Positions 30,126 through 40,439 of a stretch of DNA of 64,000 nt are shown here, one piece after another (the stretch's first letter is position 1; every line of letters starts with the position of its first letter). The DNA lies in the NCBI GenBank assembly GCA_021203515.1, contig JAJQAY010000042.1:1-64000 (forward strand). The letters are read 5' to 3'. The stretch is from Bacteroides sp. (GTDB taxonomy: Bacteria > Bacteroidota > Bacteroidia > Bacteroidales > Bacteroidaceae). Made by a program: the position numbers and the translations under genes. Below the pieces are notes generated by a model. It ran no database searches and was not told where the DNA came from. It saw only the letters and a list, made by a program, of their open reading frames with translations.

Positions 30126-30204
30126 CTTCTATGCACAAGATGTCATCTTATGTATCACAAGATGGCATCTTATGTTGCTCAAGATGGCATCTTGTGCATA
30201 GAAG
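30126..30204. repeat. Three palindromic 13-mers at exact 22-bp spacing inside a 17-bp inverted repeat
   Basis: AAGATGTCATCTT (30137-30149), AAGATGGCATCTT (30159-30171) and AAGATGGCATCTT (30181-30193) start exactly 22 bp apart. Each is a palindrome AAGATG-N-CATCTT. The outer copies extend to CTTCTATGCACAAGATG and its exact complement CATCTTGTGCATAGAAG (30126-30142 and 30188-30204), so the block can fold as one long hairpin or as three small ones. Two helical turns between sites would suit a dimer binding cooperatively on one DNA face. It could instead be an extragenic palindrome family or the terminator of the regulator gene. Confidence 0.85.
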
Positions 30205-30394
30205 GTAGGCGAGGTTATGTTCTTAGGTTGTAGGGTAAAGTTGCGAAGGTATGGGGAGAGCATAGAAGGGAACTGCAGATTAGTAATGTATCATTTATGT
30301 GGAAGAATGGTACAACCTATGTAGACGATTGTTTCATGCACCATATTTCTACCTGTTTGAAACTTTACAAGCAGTGTCCTATTCTGAATTAGTT

Positions 30395-30402
30395 TACGTT
30401 TG
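30395..30402 (+). promoter_or_regulatory. Bacteroides -7 box for susC1
   Basis: TACGTTTG fits TAnnTTTG, about 85 bp upstream of susC1. It is preceded by TTCTGAA, as is the TACATTTG box of susC2 (59094), so the two PUL promoters share elements. Confidence 0.45.
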
Positions 30403-30488
30403 CATTGCAGGACGGGAAGAAGCATGCACTTTTCTGTTTCTGCAATGAGAACTTTTAAACTAATTAATTACTATCTTAAATTTATACG

Positions 30489-33400
30489 ATGGAAAGACAG
30501 AAGATTTCTGCGAGGGTGGGGATAAGCCGGGTGCTTTTTACTTTGGCTATCTGCATGGCTCTTTTCTTGAATGTCCGATATGTGGGCGCTCAAAACCGAA
30601 CAATTAACGTGAAAGGCGTGGTAAACGATGCAATGGGACCCGTAATCGGTGCCAGCGTTGTGGAGAAAGAAAACACTTCTAATGGTACGATTACTGATAT
30701 AGACGGTAATTTCTCTCTGAAAGTATCTTCCAATGCTACTTTAGTTGTCAGTTTTATCGGCTACAAGACACAAGAAGTTCCCGTAAACGGAAAGACTTCT
30801 TTTACCATTAATCTGGCAGAGGATACAGAAATGTTGGATGAAGTGGTTGTAGTAGGTTATGGTACAATGCGTAAGAAAGACCTGACGGGTTCTGTTATTC
30901 AAATCCGCCCCGACAAACTGGCGAATGAAGCCCCTAAGACAGTACAGGATGTGTTGCGTGGTACGCCGGGCCTGAATGTCGGTATGGATGCATCTGCCAA
31001 AGGCGGCGGTTCGTTGCAAATTCGCGGACAGCGTTCGCTTTACACGGACGGTAATCACAATGATCCGCTCATTATTCTCGACGGTATGATGTTCTACGGT
31101 GAACTCTCCGAAATAAATCCCGACGATATCGGCCAGATTGATGTGTTGAAAGATGCTTCCTCGGCTGCTGTTTATGGTGCGAAAGCTGCGAATGGCGTCA
31201 TTATCATCAGTACCAAGAAAGGTTTGCAAGGCAAGCCGATTATCCGGTTCAATTCTAATATCGGCATTTCTACAATGGGTGCTAATCGCAAAGTTTACGA
31301 TGCGGAAGGTTATATGAAGTATCGTAGTGACTGGTACACGGCTACTACCTATGGTGTAAATCCCGAAACCGGAACTTACGAAGAATATCAGACTAATAAG
31401 GATAAGTATCCTGCCGGATATTATGCCGCACCTACTCAGGCAAATCTTGATAAATATGGTATTAGTCTTGATCAATGGAGGGCCTATACCGGTGAAGGCT
31501 CGGATATTTCGGATAATGAGATATGGGGGAACAGACTGCTTTTGGAAGGTACCAATTTACAGAACTATCTTGACGGAAGAACGTTTGACTGGTATGACCA
31601 GTCTTTCCGTACAGCTCTCAACCAAGATTATAATGTCAGTTTGTCAGGTGCCAGCAATTATGTGAATTATTACTTTTCATTGGGATATCTGGACAATGAA
31701 GGGGTGGTTGCGGGAGATGATTACCGTGCTTTCAGTTCTAATATGAAAGTAAATGCCAAGGTAACAAAATGGTTGAAAATAGGTGCCAACGTTAATTTCC
31801 AGGATCGTACGGACGGCAATCAGAAGGTGGATTGGGAAAAGCAGATCACAGTGAACAGTCCCTTTGCTTCCTACAAGAATGAAGACGGTGAACTGGAAAT
31901 ATATCCGATGGGTAATGTTTCGGGAAACAGGGGATACAATTATGATTTTGAGCAGCAATATAAAGAGTATGAGTCGGGCTATACGGTGCTCAATACTATC
32001 TTGAATGCTAAAGTAAATCTCCCGTTCAATATCTCCTATACATTTAATATTGCTCCGCGTTATCAGTGGTTCTATAAGCGCACTTTCGACTCATCCAAAC
32101 ACCCCGATCGCCTTAACGGTTCGGCTGCTCGCAACAATGGTAAGCGTTTTGACTGGGCTTTGAACAATACGCTTACCTGGGATCAGACATTTGCACAGAA
32201 ACATCATGTGGTGTTGACTTTGGTACAAGAAGCGGAAGAACGTCGTAAATGGTCGGATGATCTTTCTGCCAATAATCTTGCGCCGACCGACGCTTTGGGA
32301 TTTCACTATGTGAAGGCTGCCGACAAAACATCCAGTTCTTTTAGTTCGGATGATATGCACGAGACCGCTGACGGTATGCTGGCGCGGGTGTTCTATTCTT
32401 ACGACAATCGCTATATGTTTACCGGTTCTTTCCGTCGTGACGGCTATTCTGCTTTTGGCACTTCCAATCCGAGAGCCAACTTCTTCTCTGCCGCCGTTGC
32501 CTGGACGTTTACTAATGAAAAGTTTTTCAACTGGAAGCCGTTGAGCGCCGGTAAACTGAGATTTTCTTGGGGACAGAATGGTAACCGTTCGTTAAGTAAT
32601 CCCTATATTGCCCTTGCCAATTTGAGCGCAGGCATGGGAGCTACGCAAGGTTACATTGACGCGAGCGGCAATACGGTGGAATATCGTTATTATACCATGG
32701 ACCGTCTGGCAAATACTCACCTTGAATGGGAAAAGACAACGGCTTGGAACATTGGTTTGGATTTTGGTTTCCTGAACGACCGCATCACCGGTAGCATTGA
32801 TTACTATAATATGCCTACCACAGATATGATTATGAATCAGTCTCTACCCGGATTTTCGGGATTTGGTTCTATCACTTGTAACTTGGGTGAAGTGCAAAAT
32901 CGCGGTATTGAAATATCTTTGAGCACTACCAATATTCGGAACAAAATATTGGAGTGGAATACCACATTGGGTTTCTCTTATAATAAGAATAAAATCAAGC
33001 ATCTTTATTATGAATATGAAAATGTGCTTGATGCGCAAGGAAATGTCATAGGAACGAAAGAAAGAGATGATATTTCGAATAAGTGGTTCATAGGACGGCC
33101 TATCGGTGCTATTTGGGACTATAAAGTGACTGGTATCTGGCAGAAAGATGAAGTAGAAGAAGCAGCCAAGTACGGTCAGCGTCCGGGTGATCCCAAAGTA
33201 TGGAACAATCCCGATAATGACAAAATCAATGCAGACGGCACAACGACTATCGTGTATGATAACGATGACAAAGTGTTCCTGGGTCAGACAAGCGCATCCT
33301 ATAATTGGTCGATGCGAAATGAGTTCGTATTCTTCAAGAATCTGACTTTCTCTTTCAATATTTATTCCAAGATGGGGCAAAAGAGCCAAAGTGAGAACTA

Positions 33401-33755
33401 CTTGAATAAGGATAATGCTGGTTCAAAAGTGACGAATGGGCAGAATGTCTATAAAAAGGAATATTGGACAGTCGATAATCCGACTAATGAGTACGGTCGT
33501 TTGGATGCCCAAGGTCCTTCCGGACTTGCCTCTCCTAAGAAATTGTACAATCGTTCGTTTATTCGTCTTGAGAATATTGCACTTTCCTACACGTTGCCCA
33601 AAAAGTGGACTTCTAAGTGGAGCATTGAAAAAGTGAATGTCTCCGGAAGCATCAAGAATGTGGCTGTTTGGGCGAAAGATTGGAATTATTGGGATCCTGA
33701 AACAGGAGGCATAGCTCCGAGAGTTTTTAATATTGGATTGAATTTAACTTTTTAA
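30489..33755 (+). CDS. SusC1 TonB-dependent glycan transporter
   Basis: This intact 1,088-aa protein begins with a signal peptide (LFTLAICMALFLNVRYVGA, cut before QNRTINV), then a CarboxypepD-like domain (KGVVNDAMGPVIGASVVEKE), the TonB-box region (DEVVVVGYGT), a plug (VLRGTPGLNVGM, LIILDGMMFYG, VLKDASSAAVYGAKAANGVI) and a long barrel ending RVFNIGLNLTF, a correct C-terminal beta signal. It moves oligosaccharides across the outer membrane with TonB energy, paired with SusD1 12 bp downstream. Its N-terminal 130 residues are very like those of SusC2 in the second PUL, while the barrels diverge, which suggests different ligands. It is one of the longest uninterrupted genes in the window. Confidence 0.93.
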   Translation: MERQKISARVGISRVLFTLAICMALFLNVRYVGAQNRTINVKGVVNDAMGPVIGASVVEKENTSNGTITDIDGNFSLKVSSNATLVVSFIGYKTQEVPVNGKTSFTINLAEDTEMLDEVVVVGYGTMRKKDLTGSVIQIRPDKLANEAPKTVQDVLRGTPGLNVGMDASAKGGGSLQIRGQRSLYTDGNHNDPLIILDGMMFYGELSEINPDDIGQIDVLKDASSAAVYGAKAANGVIIISTKKGLQGKPIIRFNSNIGISTMGANRKVYDAEGYMKYRSDWYTATTYGVNPETGTYEEYQTNKDKYPAGYYAAPTQANLDKYGISLDQWRAYTGEGSDISDNEIWGNRLLLEGTNLQNYLDGRTFDWYDQSFRTALNQDYNVSLSGASNYVNYYFSLGYLDNEGVVAGDDYRAFSSNMKVNAKVTKWLKIGANVNFQDRTDGNQKVDWEKQITVNSPFASYKNEDGELEIYPMGNVSGNRGYNYDFEQQYKEYESGYTVLNTILNAKVNLPFNISYTFNIAPRYQWFYKRTFDSSKHPDRLNGSAARNNGKRFDWALNNTLTWDQTFAQKHHVVLTLVQEAEERRKWSDDLSANNLAPTDALGFHYVKAADKTSSSFSSDDMHETADGMLARVFYSYDNRYMFTGSFRRDGYSAFGTSNPRANFFSAAVAWTFTNEKFFNWKPLSAGKLRFSWGQNGNRSLSNPYIALANLSAGMGATQGYIDASGNTVEYRYYTMDRLANTHLEWEKTTAWNIGLDFGFLNDRITGSIDYYNMPTTDMIMNQSLPGFSGFGSITCNLGEVQNRGIEISLSTTNIRNKILEWNTTLGFSYNKNKIKHLYYEYENVLDAQGNVIGTKERDDISNKWFIGRPIGAIWDYKVTGIWQKDEVEEAAKYGQRPGDPKVWNNPDNDKINADGTTTIVYDNDDKVFLGQTSASYNWSMRNEFVFFKNLTFSFNIYSKMGQKSQSENYLNKDNAGSKVTNGQNVYKKEYWTVDNPTNEYGRLDAQGPSGLASPKKLYNRSFIRLENIALSYTLPKKWTSKWSIEKVNVSGSIKNVAVWAKDWNYWDPETGGIAPRVFNIGLNLTF

Positions 33756-33767
33756 CTATAGAAAATC

Positions 33768-35734
33768 ATGAATAAGATAAATAAAATAATAGCTTGCCTG
33801 ACTATTGCGGGCTGTATGTGTTCTTCATGTTCGGAAGACTTCTTGAAGCCGGATCCTCTATCGTTCTACGAACCGGGAAAAACATTTACCACGGTAGAAG
33901 GCTTGGAATCTGTATTGGCAAATCTGGACCGTCATATACGTACTTACTGGACGAACTATCAGGGAAGGGATATTGCCGTTCCTATTTATTCGCAATACAT
34001 GTATTCTGATTTGAATGTGGCAGCTAAGACGGACCAAAGCACTATTTTTGCCGATATTGCTACCCGTCTGACCCCTACTGACGGTTTGGGAGGTGATGAC
34101 AGCGAAGTCAATCAGTTGGGTTATTTCTGGGGCAAACTTATACCGCTATAAAATCTGCCAATACGGTAATCAGCTATATAGATAAAGTAGAAGGATTGAA
34201 AGAGGATATAAAGAATGAATATTTGGGTAGGGCTTATTTCCATCGTGCATTCCGCTATCTGTCGTTGGTATTCATGTTCAATGATGTTCCTTATGTGTCA
34301 CGCATTGTCGACTCCCCGAAGTTTGACTATCGCAGCACTTCCCGTGAAGCCATCCTGAAGAAGATGACGTTGGATATGGAATTTGCTGTTCAATGGGTAC
34401 CCGACCAAAAGGATATGGCAATGATCGGTATGGTGAATAAAGGGGCTTGCTGTATGTTGTTGGCAAAACTTTATCTCTCTTTGGGACGCTGGGATGATGC
34501 AATAAAACAATGTGATGCTTTGATTGGCGATCCTAATTATGAACTGATGAAACAGAGCTTTGGTACTTTTGTCAAACCTTTCAATAACGAGGCATGGCCT
34601 GTGACACGCAATGTCATTTGGGACTTACATCGTCCGGAGAATAAGTTGATTGCAGTCAATAAAGAAGTTATATTCGGCATGCCTGATCGGGGTATAGGTT
34701 CAAGTAACTCTTTTATTTATTTCAATACAATGCGTTCTTTAGTTCCATTCTGGAACAGTGCAAATCTGAAAACTCCCGCTCCTGATGGAAAGAAGTTCAT
34801 AGAGGCCTATGCGCGTTCTGATTCAAAATATAGTGGAAAATATGATTATACTAGGTCATTGGGACGTGGCACGGGTTATATTCGTCCTACCTATTATGCC
34901 CAACATGGCATGTGGTGTGTGAATGGAGTGGATGACAAAGGGGACTTGCGCCATAATTCGACTGTCGGTAATTGGGCTGCGACTTCCATGATGAAAGTGA
35001 ACAGCAAGGATTCTAAATTCTTGGGAGAATATGTACAGCAAACTTGGACTACAGATACTATTCGTGAATGGTATGGCTGACCTCATTATAAAGTATATTT
35101 GTTAGACCAGAATGCAGAATCGAAACAAAGTTCTACCAACTGGAATGGAGCAAACGGCAGTTCGACTACTGCCGGTAATGCCGACTGGTACTGCTATAGA
35201 CTGGCTGAAACCTACTTGTTGCGCGTTGAAACTAAATTTTATAACGGTGACCCGGTTGGAGCTGCCGCCGACGTGAACGAAGTACGCAAAAGAGCCCAGT
35301 GCGAGCGGTTGTATAACACTGTGACTATTGGTGATATCGTTGACGAACGTGCACGCGAACTTTACATGGAAGAATGGCGGTATATGGAACTTAGCCGTAT
35401 TTCATATTGTCTGGCACTAAGCGGAAAATCGGATGAATTTGGTAATACATACAATCCCGAAACTTACGATAAGCAGGAAGGAACTGATGCAAACGGCGGA
35501 AGTTATTGGTATCAACGTATCGTTCACTATAACGACTTCTACAATAAAAATCCTAAACTATTGGTGAAGAATCGTGCTTATGCAATTGATAAGCATAATT
35601 TGTACTTGCCTATCCCGCAATCAGCTATTGATGCCAATCGTTTGGGTAAGTTACGTCAAAACTATGGATACAATGGCTATGACGAAACTATTCCGATGTG
35701 GGAAACTTGGGAAGAAGCCGAGGCTAATAACTAA
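33768..35734 (+). pseudogene. SusD1 surface glycan-binding lipoprotein, one frameshift and one TGA
   Basis: The signal MNKINKIIACLTIAGCMCSS ends in a lipobox with Cys about 21 and is followed by EDFLKPDPLSFYEPGKTF, a standard SusD opening. The helical TPR body (RAYFHRAFRYLSLVFMFNDV, LLAKLYLSLGRWDDAIKQCD) and the late RLAETYLLRVE and ERARELYMEEWRYMEL motifs are classic SusD/RagB. The frame slips near 34135 (FWGKLIPL should read FWGETYTAIKSAN), and TGA at 35078-35080 sits where WYGWPHYK is expected, so Trp (TGG) is the likely original. The product would be about 655 aa. It forms the lid of SusC1 and selects the glycan. Confidence 0.85.
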
Positions 35735-35747
35735 AAACGAATAAAAT

Positions 35748-36629
35748 ATGATACAAAAAGATAATTGTAGGATATGGATTATATTCACATTGTTGTTAGG
35801 CTGGGTATATCCTACTGTTTCTTTCGCCCAAGAGTGAAAACTGGTATGGAATGATGAGTTCAATCAGGCAGGACGCCTCGATACTGCCAGTTGGAATTAT
35901 GAGAACGGCTTTGCCCGCAATGAAGAGGCGCAATGGTATCAGGCTGACAATGCATATTGCAAAGACGGCAAACTGATTATTGAGGCGCGGAAAGAGAACG
36001 GACGAAAAAATCCGTTGTATGAAGCCGGTAGCGAGAACTGGCGTAAGAAGCGTGAATTTGTAGAATATACCTCTTCCTCCGTCACTACGGCGGGGAAGAG
36101 GGAGTTCCTTTACGGACGTTTCGAAGTGTGTGCCAAGATACCCGTAGGGGGGGTGGTGCCTGGCCGGCTATCTGGTTGCTGGGCCGTGGCATGGAATGGC
36201 CTTCGTGCGGGGAAATAGACGTAATGGAGTATTACCGCATCAACGGTGTTCCGCATATTCTTGCCAATGCCTGTTGGGGGGCATGATAAACCTTATGATG
36301 CCGTGTGGAACAGCAAGAAGATACATTTTACGCACTTCACGGACAAAGATCCGAAGTTGGCGGATAAGTTCCATGTCTGGCGCATGGATTGGGACGAAAC
36401 AAGCATCTGGATTTATCTGGATGATGAATTGCTGAACGAAATTCCTCTGAGCCAGACAGTGAACGGCAACATTGGGCAAGGCACCAATCTTTTCCGCAAG
36501 CCGCAATATCTCTTGCTAAATCTTGCTATTGGCGGCATTAACGGCGGTGAAATTGATGATGATGCCATTCCGATGAAGTACGAGATTGACTATGTGAGGG
36601 TTTACCAAAAATCTTCCAAGTCTGAATAA
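35748..36629 (+). pseudogene. GH16 family endo-glycanase, one TGA and frameshifts in G-runs
   Basis: ATG at 35748 gives a signal peptide (LLLGWVYPTVSFAQE). TGA at 35835-35837 follows, where KLVWNDEFN is normally preceded by Trp. The body reads LDTASWNYENGFARNEEAQW, YGRFEVCAKIP, and, in a shifted frame, the GH16 catalytic signature EIDVMEY. After another slip it reads WRMDWDETSIWIYLDDEL and ends DYVRVYQK. Slips lie at a run of seven G (about 36146) and a run of six G (about 36276). Length is about 293 aa. GH16 enzymes cut beta-1,3/1,4-glucans or galactans. In this enzyme setting an endo-beta-1,3-galactanase or glucanase is the best guess. It directly follows susD1. Confidence 0.8.
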
Positions 36630-36642
36630 ATGAATGATATCT

Positions 36643-36696
36643 CTCCCTTTTTGACAGAATAGTGGTGCTCAGGCAGGAAGAAAGGGAGTATTTTTG
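36643..36696 (+). promoter_or_regulatory. Inverted repeat and -7 box before the second DUF2264 gene
   Basis: CTCCCTTT (36643-36650) and AAAGGGAG (36681-36688) are complementary across 30 nt. The -7 box TATTTTTG (36689-36696) follows directly. It may be a weak terminator for the GH16 gene, a regulator site overlapping the promoter of the DUF2264 copy, or both. Confidence 0.4.
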
Positions 36697-36726
36697 CAAC
36701 AATGAAAAACGAACGTAAACAATATC

Positions 36727-37979
36727 ATGAAAACAAGACAATATTGGTGGCTACTGCTGGCGGTTGTATTATTACTGCCCGTTCAGGAGGCCTTCGCTAA
36801 AAAGAAAAAAGAGAAAGAAATAACCGAACGCGAACTTTGGTGCAATATTTTATATCAGATGGCTGCTTCGGTACTCAGTAATATGAGTGAAGGGAAGTTG
36901 CAGGAAAATATGTTGGTAGAGCTAAGTCCTACCTGGGACGGACGCGACAAGCGGGTGACATATATGGAATGCTTCGGGCGACTGATGGCGGGACTGGCTC
37001 CGTGGTTGTCGTTGCCCGATGATGAGTCGGCGGAAGGCACGCAGCGCAAGCAACTCCGCGAGTGGGCATTGAAGAGTTATGCGCAAGCCGTAGACCCCGA
37101 AGCAAAGATTATTTGCTTTGGCGTAGAGAGGGACAGCCGTTGGTGGATGCGGCTTATGTTGCCGAAAGTTTCCTGCGTGGATACGATGCCCTTTGGGTTC
37201 CGCTAGATAGTTTGACGAAACAGCGCTATATAGAAGAGTTTACCCAGTTGCGCCGCGTAGACCCTCCCTACACGAACTGGCTGCTGTTCTCCTCTACCGT
37301 TGAATGTTTTCTGAAGAAAGCGGGCGCTAAGAGTGATACATACCGCATTGTTTCCGCTCTCAGGAAGGTGGAAGAATGGTATGTGGGCGACGGTTGGTAT
37401 TCGGACGGTCCGGGTTTTGCTTTTGATTATTACAATAGTTTCGTTCTGCATCCCATGTATGTGGAGTGTCTTGAGGTATTTACAAATGGTGGCAAGAATA
37501 GAGTTTGGAATGCTTCCAACTGCAATTTCCCGCGTGCACAGAAACGCATGCAACGTTTCGGCGTAATATTGGAGCGCTTCATCTCTCCGGAGGGCACGTT
37601 CCCGGTGTTCGGCCGTTCCATTCCCTATCGCACGGGTACACTTCAACCGCTCGCTTTGCTGGCGTGGCGTGGCTGGTTGCCCAAGGAACTCCCGAACGGA
37701 CAAGTGCGGGCTGCTATGACGGCCGTTATCAAACGGATGTTTGGTGACAATCGCAACTTCAATGAAAAGGGTTTTCTGACTTTGGGCTTTATTGGCTCGC
37801 AGCCCCATACGTCAAACAGATATACGAACAACGGTAGCCTTTATATGGCATCCCTGGCATTCCTGCCCTTGGGCTTGCCGGCAGACCATCCTTTCTGGAC
37901 GGATGCGCCTCAGGCGTAGACTTCCAAGAAAGCATGGGAAGGAGGGAATTTCCCGATGGACCATGCTTACTATGAATAG
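36727..37979 (+). pseudogene. DUF2264 secreted protein (possible GH154-type), second copy, interrupted
   Basis: This is a close paralogue of the gene at 24558: same length, same signal region (MKTRQYWWLLLAVVLLLPVQ) and the same motifs in order (ELSPTWDGRDKRVTYMECFG, WYVGDGWYSDGPGFAFDYYN, SPEGTFPVFGRS). It is broken twice. Near 37100 one A seems to be missing (DPEAKIICF should read DPESKDYLLW, as in the other copy). TAG at 37917-37919 replaces the Trp that the paralogue has in PQPWTSKKAW. The corrected end is TAG at 37977-37979, overlapping the next start by 8 bases (ATGAATAG). Comparison with the intact copy makes both repairs convincing. The duplication brackets the regulator, susCD and GH16 genes. 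Confidence 0.8.
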
Positions 37980-39302
37980 GATAAATAATATATGTGTAAA
38001 ACTTTCATTAATTGTGTTTAGTGTTGGTGGGTGTTTCGCAACACTTTGTGCTCAAAGTGTTGCGGACTCCCTTCACCTGAAGACTCATTTAGTGGAAGTT
38101 GGAAAAGGGTACAGCCGGAATTCCGTTAACACGACTGTGTTCCGCAACAACTCGTTGGTTACTCATGGAGACGACCAATACGTCAGTTATTATGATGCGG
38201 ACGGCTACCTTGTCTTAGGCAAACGTAAGTTGGGGACGGAACAATGGACGCTGCACCGCACGCAATATCAAGGGGATGTGAAGGATGCCCATCGAGTCAT
38301 CAGCATGATGCTTGATGGTGACGGCTATATCCATGTCTCTTTCGATCATCATGGAAATAAACTAAACTATTGCAGAAGTCTTGCTCCTTACTCTTTGGAG
38401 TTGGGCGAAAAAGAGCCGATGACGGATGTGGATGAGGGGAATGTGACTTACCCTGAATTCTACCCGTTGGCTGGGGGAGATTTGCTGTTCGCTTACCGTT
38501 CCGGTTCGTCCGGGCGGGGAAATCTGGTGATGAACCGCTACTCGGTAAAGGAGAAGAAGTGGCATCGGGTGCAGGATGTGCTGATAGACGGCGAGAATGA
38601 ACGGAATGCTTACTGGCAGTTGTATGTGGACGAGCGGGCATCATCCATCTGTCGTGGGTGTGGCGGGAAACGTGGCATGTGGAGACGAACCATGATTTGT
38701 GTTATGCCCGTTCCTTTGATGACGGGGTGACGTGGTATAAGGCGAATGGTAAGAAATATGAGTTGCCCATCCGCTATGGAAATGCCGAATATGCCTGTCG
38801 TATACCGCAAAACTCGGAACTGATAAATCAGACCGGAATGAGTGCCGATGCAGGAGGTAATCCGTACATCGCTACCTATTGGCGCAGCCCGGATAGCGAC
38901 GTTCCCCAATATCGCATCGTATGGCACGACGGACAGATATGGCATAACCGTCAGGTGTCCGAGCGCCATGCTCCTTTCTCACTGAAAGGCGGCGGCACGA
39001 AGATGATTCCCATTTCCCGTCCGCGCATAGTGGTAGATGGCGGTGAAATCTTTTATATCTTCCGGGATGAAGAGCGGGGAAGCCGGGTATCACTGGCCCA
39101 TGCCAATGATGTGGCCGTCAGTAAATGGCAATTCTGCGACCTGACGAATTTTCCGGTAGATGCGTGGGAGCCTTCGCACGACACGGAATTATGGAAACGC
39201 AAACGACAATTGCATCTTTTTGTACAGCATACCAAGCAGGGTGACGGTGAGCATACGGTGGAGTTTGAACCGCAACCGGTGTATGTGTTGGAAGTTGAAT
39301 GA
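37972..39302 (+). pseudogene. BNR_4 family secreted protein (possible GH145-like), one frameshift
   Basis: The start at 37972 (MNRINNICVKLSLIVFSVGG) overlaps the previous stop and gives a signal peptide ending LCAQ. Two frames meet near 38640 (GAGCGGGCATC, probably one G short) to make about 443 aa. Motifs such as RNSLVTHGDDQYVSYYDADG, DAHRVISMMLDGDGYIHVSF and ISRPRIVVDGGEIFYIFRDE fit BNR_4 seven-bladed propellers. Related proteins in Bacteroides arabinogalactan loci include GH145 rhamnosidases and lyase-like relatives; I cannot decide the activity. The next gene (GH105) often partners such enzymes. Confidence 0.68.
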
Positions 39303-39319
39303 TAAAACATTTATATATT

Positions 39320-40437
39320 ATGAACTTAAAACTCTGTCTTTTAATTCTTAGCGTTGGCGTCACTTCATGTGCCGCCAAGCAGCCGAAAGCGGATGAAGTG
39401 ATTGGCATTATTAATAAGGTGAATAAGTATTGGCAGGAAACGCATCCTCAGCACGGGCGTTCCTTCTGGGATAACGCAGTCTATCACACCGGAAATATGG
39501 AGGTCTTTTTCCTGACCGGCAATTCGGATGATTATGCTTATTCCGAAGCTTGGGCGGAACATAATGAGTGAAAAGGTGCCAAGTCGGACAATAAGGCTGA
39601 CTGGAAATACGGTTATGGAGAAAGCGACGATTATGTTCTCTTCGGAGACTATCAGGCCTGCTTTCAGACCTATGCGGATTTATACACGGTGGAGCCCAAC
39701 TCAAACAAGATAGCCCGTGCGCGTGAGGTGATGGAGTATCAGATGAGTACGGATAGAAACGACTATTGGTGGTGGGCAGACGGGCTGTATATGGCGATGC
39801 CCGTCATGACGAAGCTGTATAAACTGACGAAAAATCCGTTGTATCTGGAGAAACTGCATGAGTATTAGATGTATGCCAATAGCATCATGTACGATGAAGA
39901 AGCCGGATTATATTATCGGGATGCCAAATACGTGTATCCCAAACATAAGAGCGTAAACGGGAAGAAGGACTTCTGGGCGCGTGGCGACGGTTGGGTCTTG
40001 GCTGCCTTGGCAAAGGTCTTGAAGGACTTGCCGGAAACGGGTACGTATCGTCAGGAATACATTGATCGTTTCCAGACAATGGCGGAGGCAATAGCCGCTT
40101 GTCAGCAATCCGAGGGATACTGGACTCGCAGTATGCTCGACCCCGAACATGCACCGGGACCGGAAACCAGTGGTACGGCTTTCTTCACCTATGGTCTGTT
40201 GTGGGGGATGAACAACGGCTTGCTGGATAAGCCACTTATCGACCGGTCGTAATGAAAGCGTGGCATTATCTGACGACCGTCGCCCTGCAACCCGACGGCC
40301 GGGTAGGCTACGTGCAACCTATCGGTGAGAAAGCAATTCCCGGTCAGGTGGTGGATGCCAACTCTACGGCAAACTTTGGCGTAGGGGCATTCTTGCTGGC
40401 ATCTTGTGAAATGGTACGTTTTATTAGTATGAAATAG
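39320..40437 (+). pseudogene. GH105 unsaturated glucuronyl/rhamnogalacturonyl hydrolase-like protein, two stops and one frameshift
   Basis: Start at 39320 gives MNLKLCLLILSVGVTSC, a lipoprotein signal with Cys17. The (alpha/alpha)6 GH105 motifs follow: GRSFWDNAVYHTGNMEVFF, WWWADGLYMAMPVM (with the likely catalytic Asp of the ADG motif), ARGDGWVLAALAKVL, SGTAFFTYGLLWGMN and ANFGVGAFLLASCEM. Breaks: TGA at 39569-39571 (AEHNE-x-KGAK, Trp expected), TAG at 39866-39868 and a frameshift near 40245 (GACCGGTCG, one C short). About 372 aa. These enzymes remove a 4,5-unsaturated uronic acid left by lyases, or saturated GlcA in some relatives, which fits the BNR_4 neighbour. Confidence 0.85.
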
Positions 40438-40439
40438 TT

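Larger units (their letters stand above)
30085..30488. other. Regulatory-looking intergenic region before susC1
   Basis: About 400 bases without a gene. The left part holds the 22-bp periodic palindrome array (30126-30204). The right part holds a -7 box (30395-30402) and a leader of about 85 nt to susC1. This is where regulator 1 would be expected to act. Confidence 0.6.

Noticed and set aside
30126-30204. CRISPR array
   Set aside because: Only three short palindromic units at 22-bp period with about 9-bp spacers, no cas genes and no leader.
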